From assembly GCA_001780825.1 (NCBI GenBank), contig MFIX01000255.1, positions 1-14,873 on the forward strand: a stretch of 14,873 bases of DNA, read 5' to 3'. The notes under the pieces were generated by a model that made no database searches, was not told the origin of the DNA, and saw only the letters and a list, made by a program, of their open reading frames with translations. Shown piece by piece: positions 1-6,237 of the stretch (its first letter is position 1; the number at the start of each line of letters is the position of its first letter). Origin of the DNA: Candidatus Glassbacteria bacterium RIFCSPLOWO2_12_FULL_58_11 (lineage in GTDB: Bacteria; Gemmatimonadota; Glassbacteria; GWA2-58-10). A program made the position numbers and the translations under genes.

Positions 1-1569
1 CAGGGCAAATAGCAGCCTAGCCGCGCCCCTGCGTTTCGAATCCTCGATCCCGGCCAGCAGGTTTTCCGCGCTTTTTTCGCCCATGCGCTCCAGGCCGGCC
101 AGCTCCTCTTTATTCAGCGTATAAAGCCCGGCCACATCCCGGACTAGATCTTTCTCGACCACCTGATCGACCAGGGCCGGCCCCGCGCCCTCGATATCCA
201 TCGCCCCGCGGCTGGTAAAGTGCCTGATCCGCTCCTTGACCTGGGCCGGGCAGGCGGCATTGCTGCAGCGCCGCACCACCTCTCCGGGCTCGCGCACCGC
301 CCGGCTGCCGCAGACCGGACAGGAATCGGGCATCCGGTAGGGTTGCGAGTCGGCGGGCCGGGCCTTGAGATCGACCGCGGTCACTTTGGGAATGATATCC
401 CCGCCTTTTTCGATCCAGACCCAATCGCCGACCCGGATGTCTTTGCGCTCGATCTCATCCTCATTGTGCAGGGTTGCATTGGAAACCGTGGTCCCGGCGA
501 GAAACACCGGCTCGAGACGGGCGGTAGGGGTCAGCGCTCCGGTGCGGCCGACCTGGATCTCGATCGCCAGCAGGCGGGTCCGGGCCTGCTCGGCGGCGAA
601 CTTGTAGGCCATGGCCCAGCGCGGGGCCTTGGAGGTTCTTCCCAGCCTCTCGCGCAGGTCCAGATGGTCGAGTTTGACCACCACCCCGTCGATATTGTAA
701 TCCAGCTCCTCGCGCAGCTCGGCCCATCTGCGGCAATAGCCGATCACCTGTTTGATTCCCACGCAGGAGCACCAGTTCGGGTTCACCGGGAAACCGGCCT
801 CCTTGAGCCAGGAGAGGACCTGACTGTGACTGTAGAACCGGGGCCGGGCGCCGGGCCAGCCCGCGCCCAGCAATTGATAAATAAAGAGTTTCAATGGCCT
901 TTTCGCGGTCAACGAGCTGTCGAGCAGGCGCAGGCTGCCGGCCGCGGAGTTACGGGGATTGGCGAATTCTGGCTCTCCGGCCTCGCGGCGCTGAGCATTG
1001 ACCCGCTCCAGGCCGCTGCGGGTCATATAGACCTCGCCGCGCACCTCGAGCAGCCCCGGCAACGGCGGAGAAAGATTTTCGCCTTTCAGTTTCAGCGGCA
1101 GGCTGCGCACGGTCCGCAAATTTGCGGTCACATCCTCGCCAGTGCGGCCATCCCCCCGGGTCGCGCCCTGGACAAAGACGCCGTTTTCATAGCGCAGGCT
1201 CACCCCCAGCCCGTCGAACTTGAGCTCGGCCACATAGTCGAACGGCCCCTCCTCGCCCAGGCCGCGGGCGATCCTCCGGTCGAACTCGATCAGCTCTTCC
1301 TCGCTGTAGGAGTTGTCCAGGCTCAGCATCGGCTCGCCGTGGGCCACCTGGGCGAAACCCTCCAGCGGCCTTCCGCCGACCCGCCGGGTGGGGCTGTCCG
1401 GAGTGGTCAGCTCGGAGTGCTCCTCCTCCAGACGCTTCAATTCCGCATACAGCCGGTCGTACTCGAAATCCGCGACCTGGGGATCATCCAGCACGTAATA
1501 GGAGTAGTCGTACTTTCGGAGCAGCTCGCGCAGCTCCTCCACACGCCCGGCCGGACTGCTTTCCTGCAT
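1..1569 (-). CDS. ligA: NAD+-dependent DNA ligase LigA (N-terminal 523 residues, cut by window edge)
   Basis: Seals nicks in duplex DNA during replication and repair, using NAD+ to adenylate itself. Reading the minus strand from the ATG at 1569 gives an open frame to base 1. Visible parts in order: domain Ia with a DYSYYVLDDP stretch (residues 21-30) and a FEYDRLY stretch (35-41); the adenylation motif ELKFDG with the nucleophile Lys117; ATRGDG (136-141); FANPRNSAAGSLR (202-214); DGVVVKL (294-300); an OB-fold region with VGRTG (340-344) and TVSNATLHN (361-369); a four-cysteine zinc finger (Cys417, 420, 435, 440); and the start of the helix-hairpin-helix domain. The family is usually about 670 residues, so the rest of the HhH and the BRCT domain lie outside the window. 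The start has GGAG 8 bases upstream. The motif is KFDG where KIDG is commoner, a mild change. Identification is firm. Confidence 0.97.
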   Translation of the reverse strand, partial: MQESSPAGRVEELRELLRKYDYSYYVLDDPQVADFEYDRLYAELKRLEEEHSELTTPDSPTRRVGGRPLEGFAQVAHGEPMLSLDNSYSEEELIEFDRRIARGLGEEGPFDYVAELKFDGLGVSLRYENGVFVQGATRGDGRTGEDVTANLRTVRSLPLKLKGENLSPPLPGLLEVRGEVYMTRSGLERVNAQRREAGEPEFANPRNSAAGSLRLLDSSLTAKRPLKLFIYQLLGAGWPGARPRFYSHSQVLSWLKEAGFPVNPNWCSCVGIKQVIGYCRRWAELREELDYNIDGVVVKLDHLDLRERLGRTSKAPRWAMAYKFAAEQARTRLLAIEIQVGRTGALTPTARLEPVFLAGTTVSNATLHNEDEIERKDIRVGDWVWIEKGGDIIPKVTAVDLKARPADSQPYRMPDSCPVCGSRAVREPGEVVRRCSNAACPAQVKERIRHFTSRGAMDIEGAGPALVDQVVEKDLVRDVAGLYTLNKEELAGLERMGEKSAENLLAGIEDSKRRGAARLLFAL

Positions 1570-1647
1570 CTCGATTCTCCGGCAATAAACGCCTGACTCA
1601 TGACCGGAACTCGCCGCGGCTTCCGCTCCGGCATAAAAATGCTCGAA

Positions 1648-1656
1648 AGTATATCA
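1648..1656 (-). promoter_or_regulatory. Possible extended -10 promoter for ligA
   Basis: On the minus strand TGATATACT gives an extended -10 (TG, one base, TATACT) about 80 bases upstream of the ligA start. No -35 is found at 16-18 bp. A perfect TTGACA sits further up (1685-1690) at a wrong spacing of 31 bp. This is a weak prediction. Confidence 0.3.
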
Positions 1657-1747
1657 GATTAACATTGAAGTCGGGCGGGAGCGCTGTCAACTAGTACTTG
1701 TCAGCGGCAAACGCGCTATTCAGGAAGTCTCTCGCCAGCCCGGAGCA

Positions 1748-1839
1748 GGGGGCGGCGCGCGCATGAAAACCATGCGCAGCTGGACCGCCGGGGTGCTCCC
1801 GGCGGTCCAGCCTGTGCAGAATGCACAGGCGCCGCCCCC
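1748..1839. repeat. Cloverleaf of nested perfect inverted repeats (four-way junction)
   Basis: An 11-bp outer stem (1748-1758 with 1829-1839) encloses three consecutive hairpins: 7 bp with a 5-base loop (1759-1765/1771-1777), 14 bp with a 5-base loop (1779-1792/1798-1811) and 7 bp with a GAA loop (1812-1818/1822-1828). Only A1778 is unpaired at the junction. All 39 pairs are Watson-Crick, and 78 of 92 bases are paired. This is read directly from the sequence. It is not a tRNA: stem lengths, loop sizes and invariant bases do not fit. It could be a mobilised palindromic element (REP-like, moved as single-stranded DNA), a structured RNA element or a transcription barrier. The function is unknown to me. 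Confidence 0.85.
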
Positions 1840-1890
1840 ACCTGCAGCGCCAGGAATTCCACCACGGCCAGGTATTAGGTAAAGGTATAC

Positions 1891-2811
1891 TTACCATAGG
1901 CTGTAGGCAATCGCGGTGTAGAACATCCAGTCCTGGCGGCGGATGGGTGGATCGTGCAGCGGCGGACGGCTGTTGTAGCGGCCTTCGAGGTTGAGCTTGA
2001 GGTCGAAATTGCCGGTCAGCTTATTGGTGAGCGAAGCGTTGAAGTTGAGCAGGTAATCCTGGGTCTTATCAAAACGCGGCTTCCAGACCACGCTCTGCTC
2101 CAGGCGGGTCCGGCTGTTAAAAGTCCAGCGCAGGTCCTCGCCGGCCAGGTAATGGCCTTTGGTGCGGCGCGGCTGGTAACGCAGGTACTCGGTCACCGGG
2201 TTGGCGCCCAGGTTGAAATGCAGACTGCATTTCCGGCGGTTGATCGCCGAAATACCGACTCCCAGGCCGGGGGCCATCCGCAGATCGATCCCGGCCTGGC
2301 GGTTATAATCCAGGTCCAGGGCGACAAAATAGAAGAAGCGGCGGTTCTGATCGCGCTCGAATTTGTTCTTGAATGAGCCTTTCTGCGACCTTCCGCCATC
2401 GCTGGAATTGGTGCTGGTGACCGAGGAATTGGAATTGAAGCGGGCCTTCTCGCCCTTCCGGTTCAAGTCGAGTGTCGAGACAAACGACTGCTGGCTGCTG
2501 TTGCCCCGGTTGACTGTCAGCCCCAGGCCGAAACTGCCCTCCCAAGGCTCGGCTGGCGCCTCATTGGCGGCGGTTGCCGGTTTAGTCCCGGCCGGCAAGC
2601 CGGAAGCCGGCTTTGCCGGAGGGCGCAAAAGGGAATTGACCAGGCTCTTGAGCGAATCGGCGGCCCGGGCGAGCGAGTCGGCGCTGAGCAGGAGGCTGTC
2701 GGTGTTTACCGGCTGAGTCGGCGGATCATCCGCTTCCGGCGGCCGGGCAAGCAGCACACCGCCGCTAAGCGCGGCACAGAATAAAAGAAGTATCGGTGAG
2801 GTTTTGTTCAT
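1891..2811 (-). CDS. DUF481-family outer-membrane protein (YdiY-like)
   Basis: A 306-residue protein with an N-terminal signal peptide (MNKTSPILLLFCAALSGGVL, hydrophobic to about residue 22). Residues about 38-62 are a Ser/Leu/Asp-rich helical stretch, and a Pro/Ala-rich linker reaches to about 88. From residue 90 to the end there are alternating polar/hydrophobic strands typical of a beta barrel (SFGLGLTVNRGNSS, FYFVALDLDYNRQAG, GVGISAI, FNASLTNKLTGNFDLKLNL). The tail, a DPPIRR turn followed by a last strand ending in an aromatic residue (Trp306), fits the DUF481 'salt-induced outer membrane protein' family. No enzymatic role is known for that family. The ATG at 2811 has only a weak ribosome site (CCGG next to it). 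It is transcribed away from htrA, from its own promoter. The family call rests on pattern recognition and is good but not certain. Confidence 0.8.
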   Translation of the reverse strand: MNKTSPILLLFCAALSGGVLLARPPEADDPPTQPVNTDSLLLSADSLARAADSLKSLVNSLLRPPAKPASGLPAGTKPATAANEAPAEPWEGSFGLGLTVNRGNSSQQSFVSTLDLNRKGEKARFNSNSSVTSTNSSDGGRSQKGSFKNKFERDQNRRFFYFVALDLDYNRQAGIDLRMAPGLGVGISAINRRKCSLHFNLGANPVTEYLRYQPRRTKGHYLAGEDLRWTFNSRTRLEQSVVWKPRFDKTQDYLLNFNASLTNKLTGNFDLKLNLEGRYNSRPPLHDPPIRRQDWMFYTAIAYSLW

Positions 2812-2865
2812 CCGGTTTTTGAAGCTTAACTTATTCTTTAGGTTTCGTATGGTCAGGGTGGGCCT

Positions 2866-2894
2866 AAAATACCGGCGGCGGAGCTTGCGGTCAA
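2866..2894 (-). promoter_or_regulatory. Sigma70-type promoter of the DUF481 gene
   Basis: On the minus strand TTGACC (2889-2894) is followed by exactly 17 bp and then TATTTT (2866-2871). Transcription would start near 2859, leaving a leader of about 48 bases to the ATG at 2811. It is divergent from the htrA promoters. Five of six -35 bases match consensus, and spacing is ideal. Confidence 0.6.
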
Positions 2895-2934
2895 TGAATC
2901 CGCCTCATTTGTGGCCCAATAATCGAAGGTCAGC

Positions 2935-2964
2935 TTGATCTCTTTGCCCCATATAGGGTATAAT
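2935..2964 (+). promoter_or_regulatory. Sigma70-type promoter upstream of htrA
   Basis: TTGATC (2935-2940), an 18-bp spacer, and a perfect TATAAT (2959-2964). Transcription would start near 2971, giving a leader of about 150 bases that runs through the sigma54 site. This could supply basal expression of the protease. Confidence 0.55.
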
Positions 2965-3055
2965 AAGTTGATCCCCCCGTCTGATAAAGCTCGGCTGCAA
3001 GCCTAACTTGTTGATACATAAAGAGAAAGGGGATAATAAAAATAGGAAGTTCCAC

Positions 3056-3071
3056 GGGCACAGGATTTGCT
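3056..3071 (+). promoter_or_regulatory. Sigma54 (RpoN, -24/-12) promoter of htrA
   Basis: GGGCACAGGATTTGCT matches the sigma54 consensus TGGCACGNNNNTTGCW at every fixed position except the first (G for T) and seventh (A for G). The invariant GG (3057-3058) and GC (3069-3070) are exactly 10 bases apart. The start point would fall near 3082, about 40 bases before the htrA ATG. A sigma54 activator is encoded two genes downstream, which makes the match meaningful. No clear upstream enhancer repeat could be picked out by eye. Confidence 0.65.
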
Positions 3072-3123
3072 TTCCCCTGACATCGCCTGCCGGGGCGGTG
3101 CTAACCACGATCAAGAGGTGATG

Positions 3124-4611
3124 ATGCTGAGACAGCCGGTCAAATTACTTCGGCTTACTATCGCTGCCCTGGCCGCGGGGACTTTATTCCGTTGCCAGAC
3201 GCAGTGGATCGATAGACCCGGGCTTGCCGCCGCTCTGTTCGGCGGGACAGCCTATGCCGCGGAGGCTCCGGTTTCCCAGGGCCTGGCCGCGGCCCGCCAG
3301 TTGAACCAGGCTTTCGTGGAGATCGCGGGAAGGGTCACCCCGACAGTGGTAAGTATCAGCAGCTCGCGGACCAGCCATTCGCGCAACCGCCAGCCGGGGC
3401 AGACCCTGGTATCCATGGGCAGCGGTGTGATCGTCTCGCCGGACGGTTTTATCCTGACCAACAACCACGTGATCGCCGAGGCCGAGGACATCCAGGTCGT
3501 GCTGCTCGACGGCCGGACCTACGAGGCTTCAGTGGTCGGCACAGATTACACCACGGATGTCGCCGTGCTCAAGGCGCGCAACCTGGAGCCGCGAGCCAAC
3601 CTCCCGGTAATCCGTTTCGGCGACAGCGATTCCTCCAGGATCGGCGCCTGGGTCATGGCGATCGGCAACCCGATGGAGCTGGGTATTTCGGTGACCGCCG
3701 GAATTATCAGCGCCGAGAGCCGGAAGATAGATATCCTGAGCGACAACCCGCTCAACCGCCAGAATAATGTCGACCTTTCGATTGAAAGCTTCATCCAGAC
3801 AGATGCGGTGATCAATCCAGGCAACTCGGGCGGCGCCCTGGTAAACCTGGATGGCGAGCTGATCGGCATAAATACCGCTATCGCCAGCCGGACCGGCCTG
3901 TACCAGGGGTACGGGTTCGCCATCCCGATTAACCTGGCGCGGCGGGTGATGGAGGATTTGATCCAGTACGGCCGGGTGATCCGGCCGGTGCTGGGAGTGG
4001 TGATCAAGAGCCTGGACCCGGTTGGAGCGCGGGCACTGGGCCTGGAGAACCCCCAGGGCGTGCTGATCGAGGATTTCACCCCGCAGAGTGGCTCGCCGGC
4101 TGAAAAAGGCGGGCTGCAGCGGATGGATGTCATCCTTTCGGTGGAAGGCCGTCCGGTGATGTACAGCCACCAGCTTCAGGAAACTATCGCCAAGTACCAT
4201 CCGGGCGATATTGTCGAAGTGACCGTTTTCCGCAGCGGCAGGAAGCTCAAGCGCCCGGTCAAGCTCGGCAGCAAGGAAATCTCGGCTGAAAGAGAGGTTA
4301 AAATCGCCGACAAGCCTCTGCCGCAGACCGGCACGCTGGGGATGCAACTGCGCAATCTGACCGAAACGGACATCCGGGAGCTGGGACTGGAAAAGCAGCA
4401 GGGCGTACTGGTCGAAAAGGTGACCGAGGGGGGAGTGGCGCTGAAAGCCGGCCTGCTGAACGGCGATGTCATCCTGGCGGTAAACCGCAAGCCGGTCAAC
4501 AATGTCGAGGAAATCAGCAGCCTGCTGGACGATGTTTCCCCGGGGACCGCAGTGCTGCTGATGGTGACCCGCAGCGGAACTACGCATTTTATCGGCCTCG
4601 AGTTGCCCTGA
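3124..4611 (+). CDS. htrA: HtrA/DegP-type periplasmic serine protease with two PDZ domains
   Basis: Degrades or refolds damaged envelope proteins. From the chosen ATG it is 495 residues. The start is set by AAGAGGTG at 3113-3120, well spaced for the ATG at 3124; 3121 is also an ATG but too close. An in-frame TTG at 3067 overlaps the sigma54 promoter and is rejected. The N-terminus carries a hydrophobic segment (residues 7-21) and a likely signal cleavage after AYA (about residue 45). The trypsin-like domain shows the full triad: His115 in ILTNNHVI, Asp145 in YTTDVAVLKA and Ser235 in NPGNSGGAL. PDZ1 spans about 288-383 and PDZ2 about 404-495, the usual DegP/DegQ plan and length. A hairpin terminator follows, and then a histidine kinase and sigma54 activator on the same strand, which suggests a shared envelope-stress circuit. 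Whether it is closer to DegP or DegQ cannot be told here. Confidence 0.95.
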   Translation: MLRQPVKLLRLTIAALAAGTLFRCQTQWIDRPGLAAALFGGTAYAAEAPVSQGLAAARQLNQAFVEIAGRVTPTVVSISSSRTSHSRNRQPGQTLVSMGSGVIVSPDGFILTNNHVIAEAEDIQVVLLDGRTYEASVVGTDYTTDVAVLKARNLEPRANLPVIRFGDSDSSRIGAWVMAIGNPMELGISVTAGIISAESRKIDILSDNPLNRQNNVDLSIESFIQTDAVINPGNSGGALVNLDGELIGINTAIASRTGLYQGYGFAIPINLARRVMEDLIQYGRVIRPVLGVVIKSLDPVGARALGLENPQGVLIEDFTPQSGSPAEKGGLQRMDVILSVEGRPVMYSHQLQETIAKYHPGDIVEVTVFRSGRKLKRPVKLGSKEISAEREVKIADKPLPQTGTLGMQLRNLTETDIRELGLEKQQGVLVEKVTEGGVALKAGLLNGDVILAVNRKPVNNVEEISSLLDDVSPGTAVLLMVTRSGTTHFIGLELP

Positions 4612-4616
4612 GGCAG

Positions 4617-4644
4617 CAGGGACATCGGCATGTCCCTGATTTTT
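4617..4644 (+). terminator. Rho-independent terminator after htrA
   Basis: CAGGGACAT (4617-4625), loop CGGC, then ATGTCCCTG (4630-4638): a perfect 9-bp stem followed by A and five T's (4640-4644). It begins 6 bases after the htrA stop codon. The short T-tract may allow some readthrough into the kinase gene. Confidence 0.65.
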
Positions 4645-4681
4645 GAAAAGCAATGGCAAAACTTATGATTAACTCGGATTA

Positions 4682-4697
4682 GAAACCGGGCGGTTTC
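4682..4697 (+). promoter_or_regulatory. Hairpin abutting the kinase start codon
   Basis: GAAACC, GGGC, GGTTTC is a perfect 6-bp inverted repeat ending exactly at the base before the ATG at 4698. It includes the only candidate ribosome-binding purines (GGGCGG). Folding of the mRNA here would mask the ribosome site. A role as operator or as translational control is inference. Confidence 0.4.
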
Positions 4698-6230
4698 ATG
4701 GCAGAGAAAAAATTCATTTTCGGCGTACGTGCGCGTCTGGTTCTGATTATCACGCTGCTGCTGGCTGGGGTTTCCGGAACCCAGTACCTCGCCAATTACC
4801 GTCAGCAGCGCAACGTCGTCACCAAGCTGGTCCTGCTCAACCACCAGATCAACGAGGCGGTCCGGAGCGTGGACAGCCAGCTCAAGGCCCGTGCCGTGCC
4901 CTCACCGGCCTCAGCCCAGGGACACCCCTCCCTGCATTCTTTCGACACTATCAGCATGGCCCATGAGTTCGAGAGCTTCCTGGACTATGTCGAGCTCAAT
5001 CTGCCCCGCTCGCTGAACCAGAACCTGGCCTTCCAGGACATGCTCGACCGGATAAGGGCTCTGCGCCAGGACGCCCTGCAAGCCGAAACCTTGCCGGAGG
5101 GAGATTCCTTTTTCCGGGTGACCGTGTCGGTGATGGATGAGATGAGCCGCCGCAGCCCCGCCTGGCATTACACGATCAGCAGCAGCCCGCTTATTCCCAC
5201 TGCGGATGATATCCTCCAGATCAGCATCCCGGTGGTCGAGGAGGGGCAGGTCCGCTTCGTCCACATGCAGTACCAGATCTCGGATTTCCTGGCTGACCTG
5301 GAGCACTCGCGCAAAACCAGCCTGCTGGTCACCCTGGCGACTCTCGGGATCGGCCTGATTTTTACCCTGATCTTTTCCGGCCGCTTCACCAGGCCGATCC
5401 GCACCGTGAACGAGGCTTTCAGCCGGGTCGAGCGGGGCGACCTGAACTGCCGGATCGAGAGCAAGCGCAAGGATGAGCTTGGACAGCTCGTGGCCGGATT
5501 CAACCACATGGTGGAGCGGCTCAAGCAGAACAAGGATCTCGAAAAAACCATCTACCGCCAGGAGCGCCTGAGTTCCCTGGGGAAGCTGGCCGGCGGGATC
5601 GCCCATGAGATCAAGAACCCGCTCAATGCGATCAATCTCTCGCTCCAGCACCTCGGGGACAAGCTCACTTTCGAATCCCGGGAGGACCGGGAGCTGTTCC
5701 AGCGTTACAGCGGTAACCTTCAGCGCGAGGTTGGCCGCTTGAGCCGGATCGTGGACACCTTCCTCAATTTTTCCCGGGTCAGCGAGCTCGAGCGCTCGAA
5801 GATAAATCTCCAGGTGCTGATCGACGAGGTGCTGACCCTGCTGGCGCGGGATGTCCACGAGCGGGGGGTGCGGACCGAGACCGCCTATAGCGGACGCGAG
5901 CTGACAGTGAATGTTGACCCGGAAAAGATGAAAACCGTTTTCCTGAACCTCATTCTCAATGCGATCGAGGCCATGCCCTCGGGCGGCAAGCTGCGCATCC
6001 AGACTTCAGGCGGCAATGGCAAACCGGCGCGGATTACAGTCTCCGACACCGGCTGCGGGATATCCCGCGAGAACCTCGATCACATTTTTGACCTCTATTT
6101 CTCCACCAAGGAGCAGGGCTCCGGCCTGGGCCTGGCGATAGTCAACACCATCATCCGCGATCACGGCGGCGAGATAACCGTGCGCAGCAGTCTCGGCACG
6201 GGCAGCGATTTCACGATAACTTTACCCTGA
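4698..6230 (+). CDS. Membrane sensor histidine kinase (NtrB/ZraS-like)
   Basis: A 510-residue kinase that should phosphorylate the regulator encoded next to it. Transmembrane segment 1 is at about residues 11-31 and segment 2 at about 208-228. The roughly 175 residues between form an extracytoplasmic sensor region that I do not recognise by name. A HAMP linker follows (about 228-280, with TRPIRTVNEAF and DELGQL), then HisKA with the phosphoacceptor His303 in GGIAHEIKNPLN. The ATPase domain shows the N box FLNLILNAIEAM (415-426), the G1 box VSDTGCGI (448-455) and the G2 box GSGLGLAIV (474-482). HisKA of this type usually pairs with NtrC-family regulators, as here. The gene starts 86 bases after htrA, behind a hairpin terminator, and its stop is 7 bases before the regulator start. 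The inducing signal is unknown; the HtrA neighbour suggests envelope damage. Confidence 0.93.
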   Translation: MAEKKFIFGVRARLVLIITLLLAGVSGTQYLANYRQQRNVVTKLVLLNHQINEAVRSVDSQLKARAVPSPASAQGHPSLHSFDTISMAHEFESFLDYVELNLPRSLNQNLAFQDMLDRIRALRQDALQAETLPEGDSFFRVTVSVMDEMSRRSPAWHYTISSSPLIPTADDILQISIPVVEEGQVRFVHMQYQISDFLADLEHSRKTSLLVTLATLGIGLIFTLIFSGRFTRPIRTVNEAFSRVERGDLNCRIESKRKDELGQLVAGFNHMVERLKQNKDLEKTIYRQERLSSLGKLAGGIAHEIKNPLNAINLSLQHLGDKLTFESREDRELFQRYSGNLQREVGRLSRIVDTFLNFSRVSELERSKINLQVLIDEVLTLLARDVHERGVRTETAYSGRELTVNVDPEKMKTVFLNLILNAIEAMPSGGKLRIQTSGGNGKPARITVSDTGCGISRENLDHIFDLYFSTKEQGSGLGLAIVNTIIRDHGGEITVRSSLGTGSDFTITLP

Positions 6231-6237
6231 GGCTACT

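Larger units (their letters stand above)
1570..1890. other. Gap of 321 bases between ligA and the DUF481 gene
   Basis: No convincing gene is seen here. A 68-codon minus-strand frame at 1691-1897 is composed largely of the inverted repeats and has no recognisable protein content. The stretch holds the cloverleaf structure (1748-1839) and a possible ligA promoter. Both flanking genes are read on the minus strand, so the region may be transcribed as a 3' UTR or leader. Confidence 0.7.

Noticed and set aside
220..1596. 458-codon plus-strand open frame over ligA
   Set aside because: It is the antisense shadow of ligA. The minus-strand frame carries the full set of LigA motifs, including KFDG and the Cys4 zinc finger; the plus-strand product has no recognisable domain.
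1685..1690. Perfect minus-strand TTGACA as the ligA -35
   Set aside because: The nearest good -10 (TATACT) is 31 bp away, and the hexamer at the proper distance (CAATGT) is poor.
1748..1839. tRNA or tRNA-like gene
   Set aside because: The outer stem is 11 bp, the middle arm 14 bp and the loops 3-5 bases. There is no 7-base anticodon loop, no TTC-containing T-loop and no CCA end.
1691..1897. Small 68-codon minus-strand gene
   Set aside because: It runs through the cloverleaf repeats, overlaps the end of the DUF481 gene and has no ribosome site or family resemblance.
3067..3123. TTG start extending htrA upstream
   Set aside because: It overlaps the sigma54 -12 element and has no ribosome site, while ATG 3124 has AAGAGGTG at the right distance and leads straight into a signal sequence.
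3529..4659. Long minus-strand open frames over htrA, and similar ones over the kinase (4911-5858) and regulator (6469-7458)
   Set aside because: High-GC antisense shadows of genes with complete catalytic motifs on the plus strand; none has a family signature.
4654..4669. TGGCA-like site before the kinase as a second sigma54 promoter
   Set aside because: TGGCA is present, but the -12 GC is replaced by GA and other positions fail, so it is too degenerate to call.
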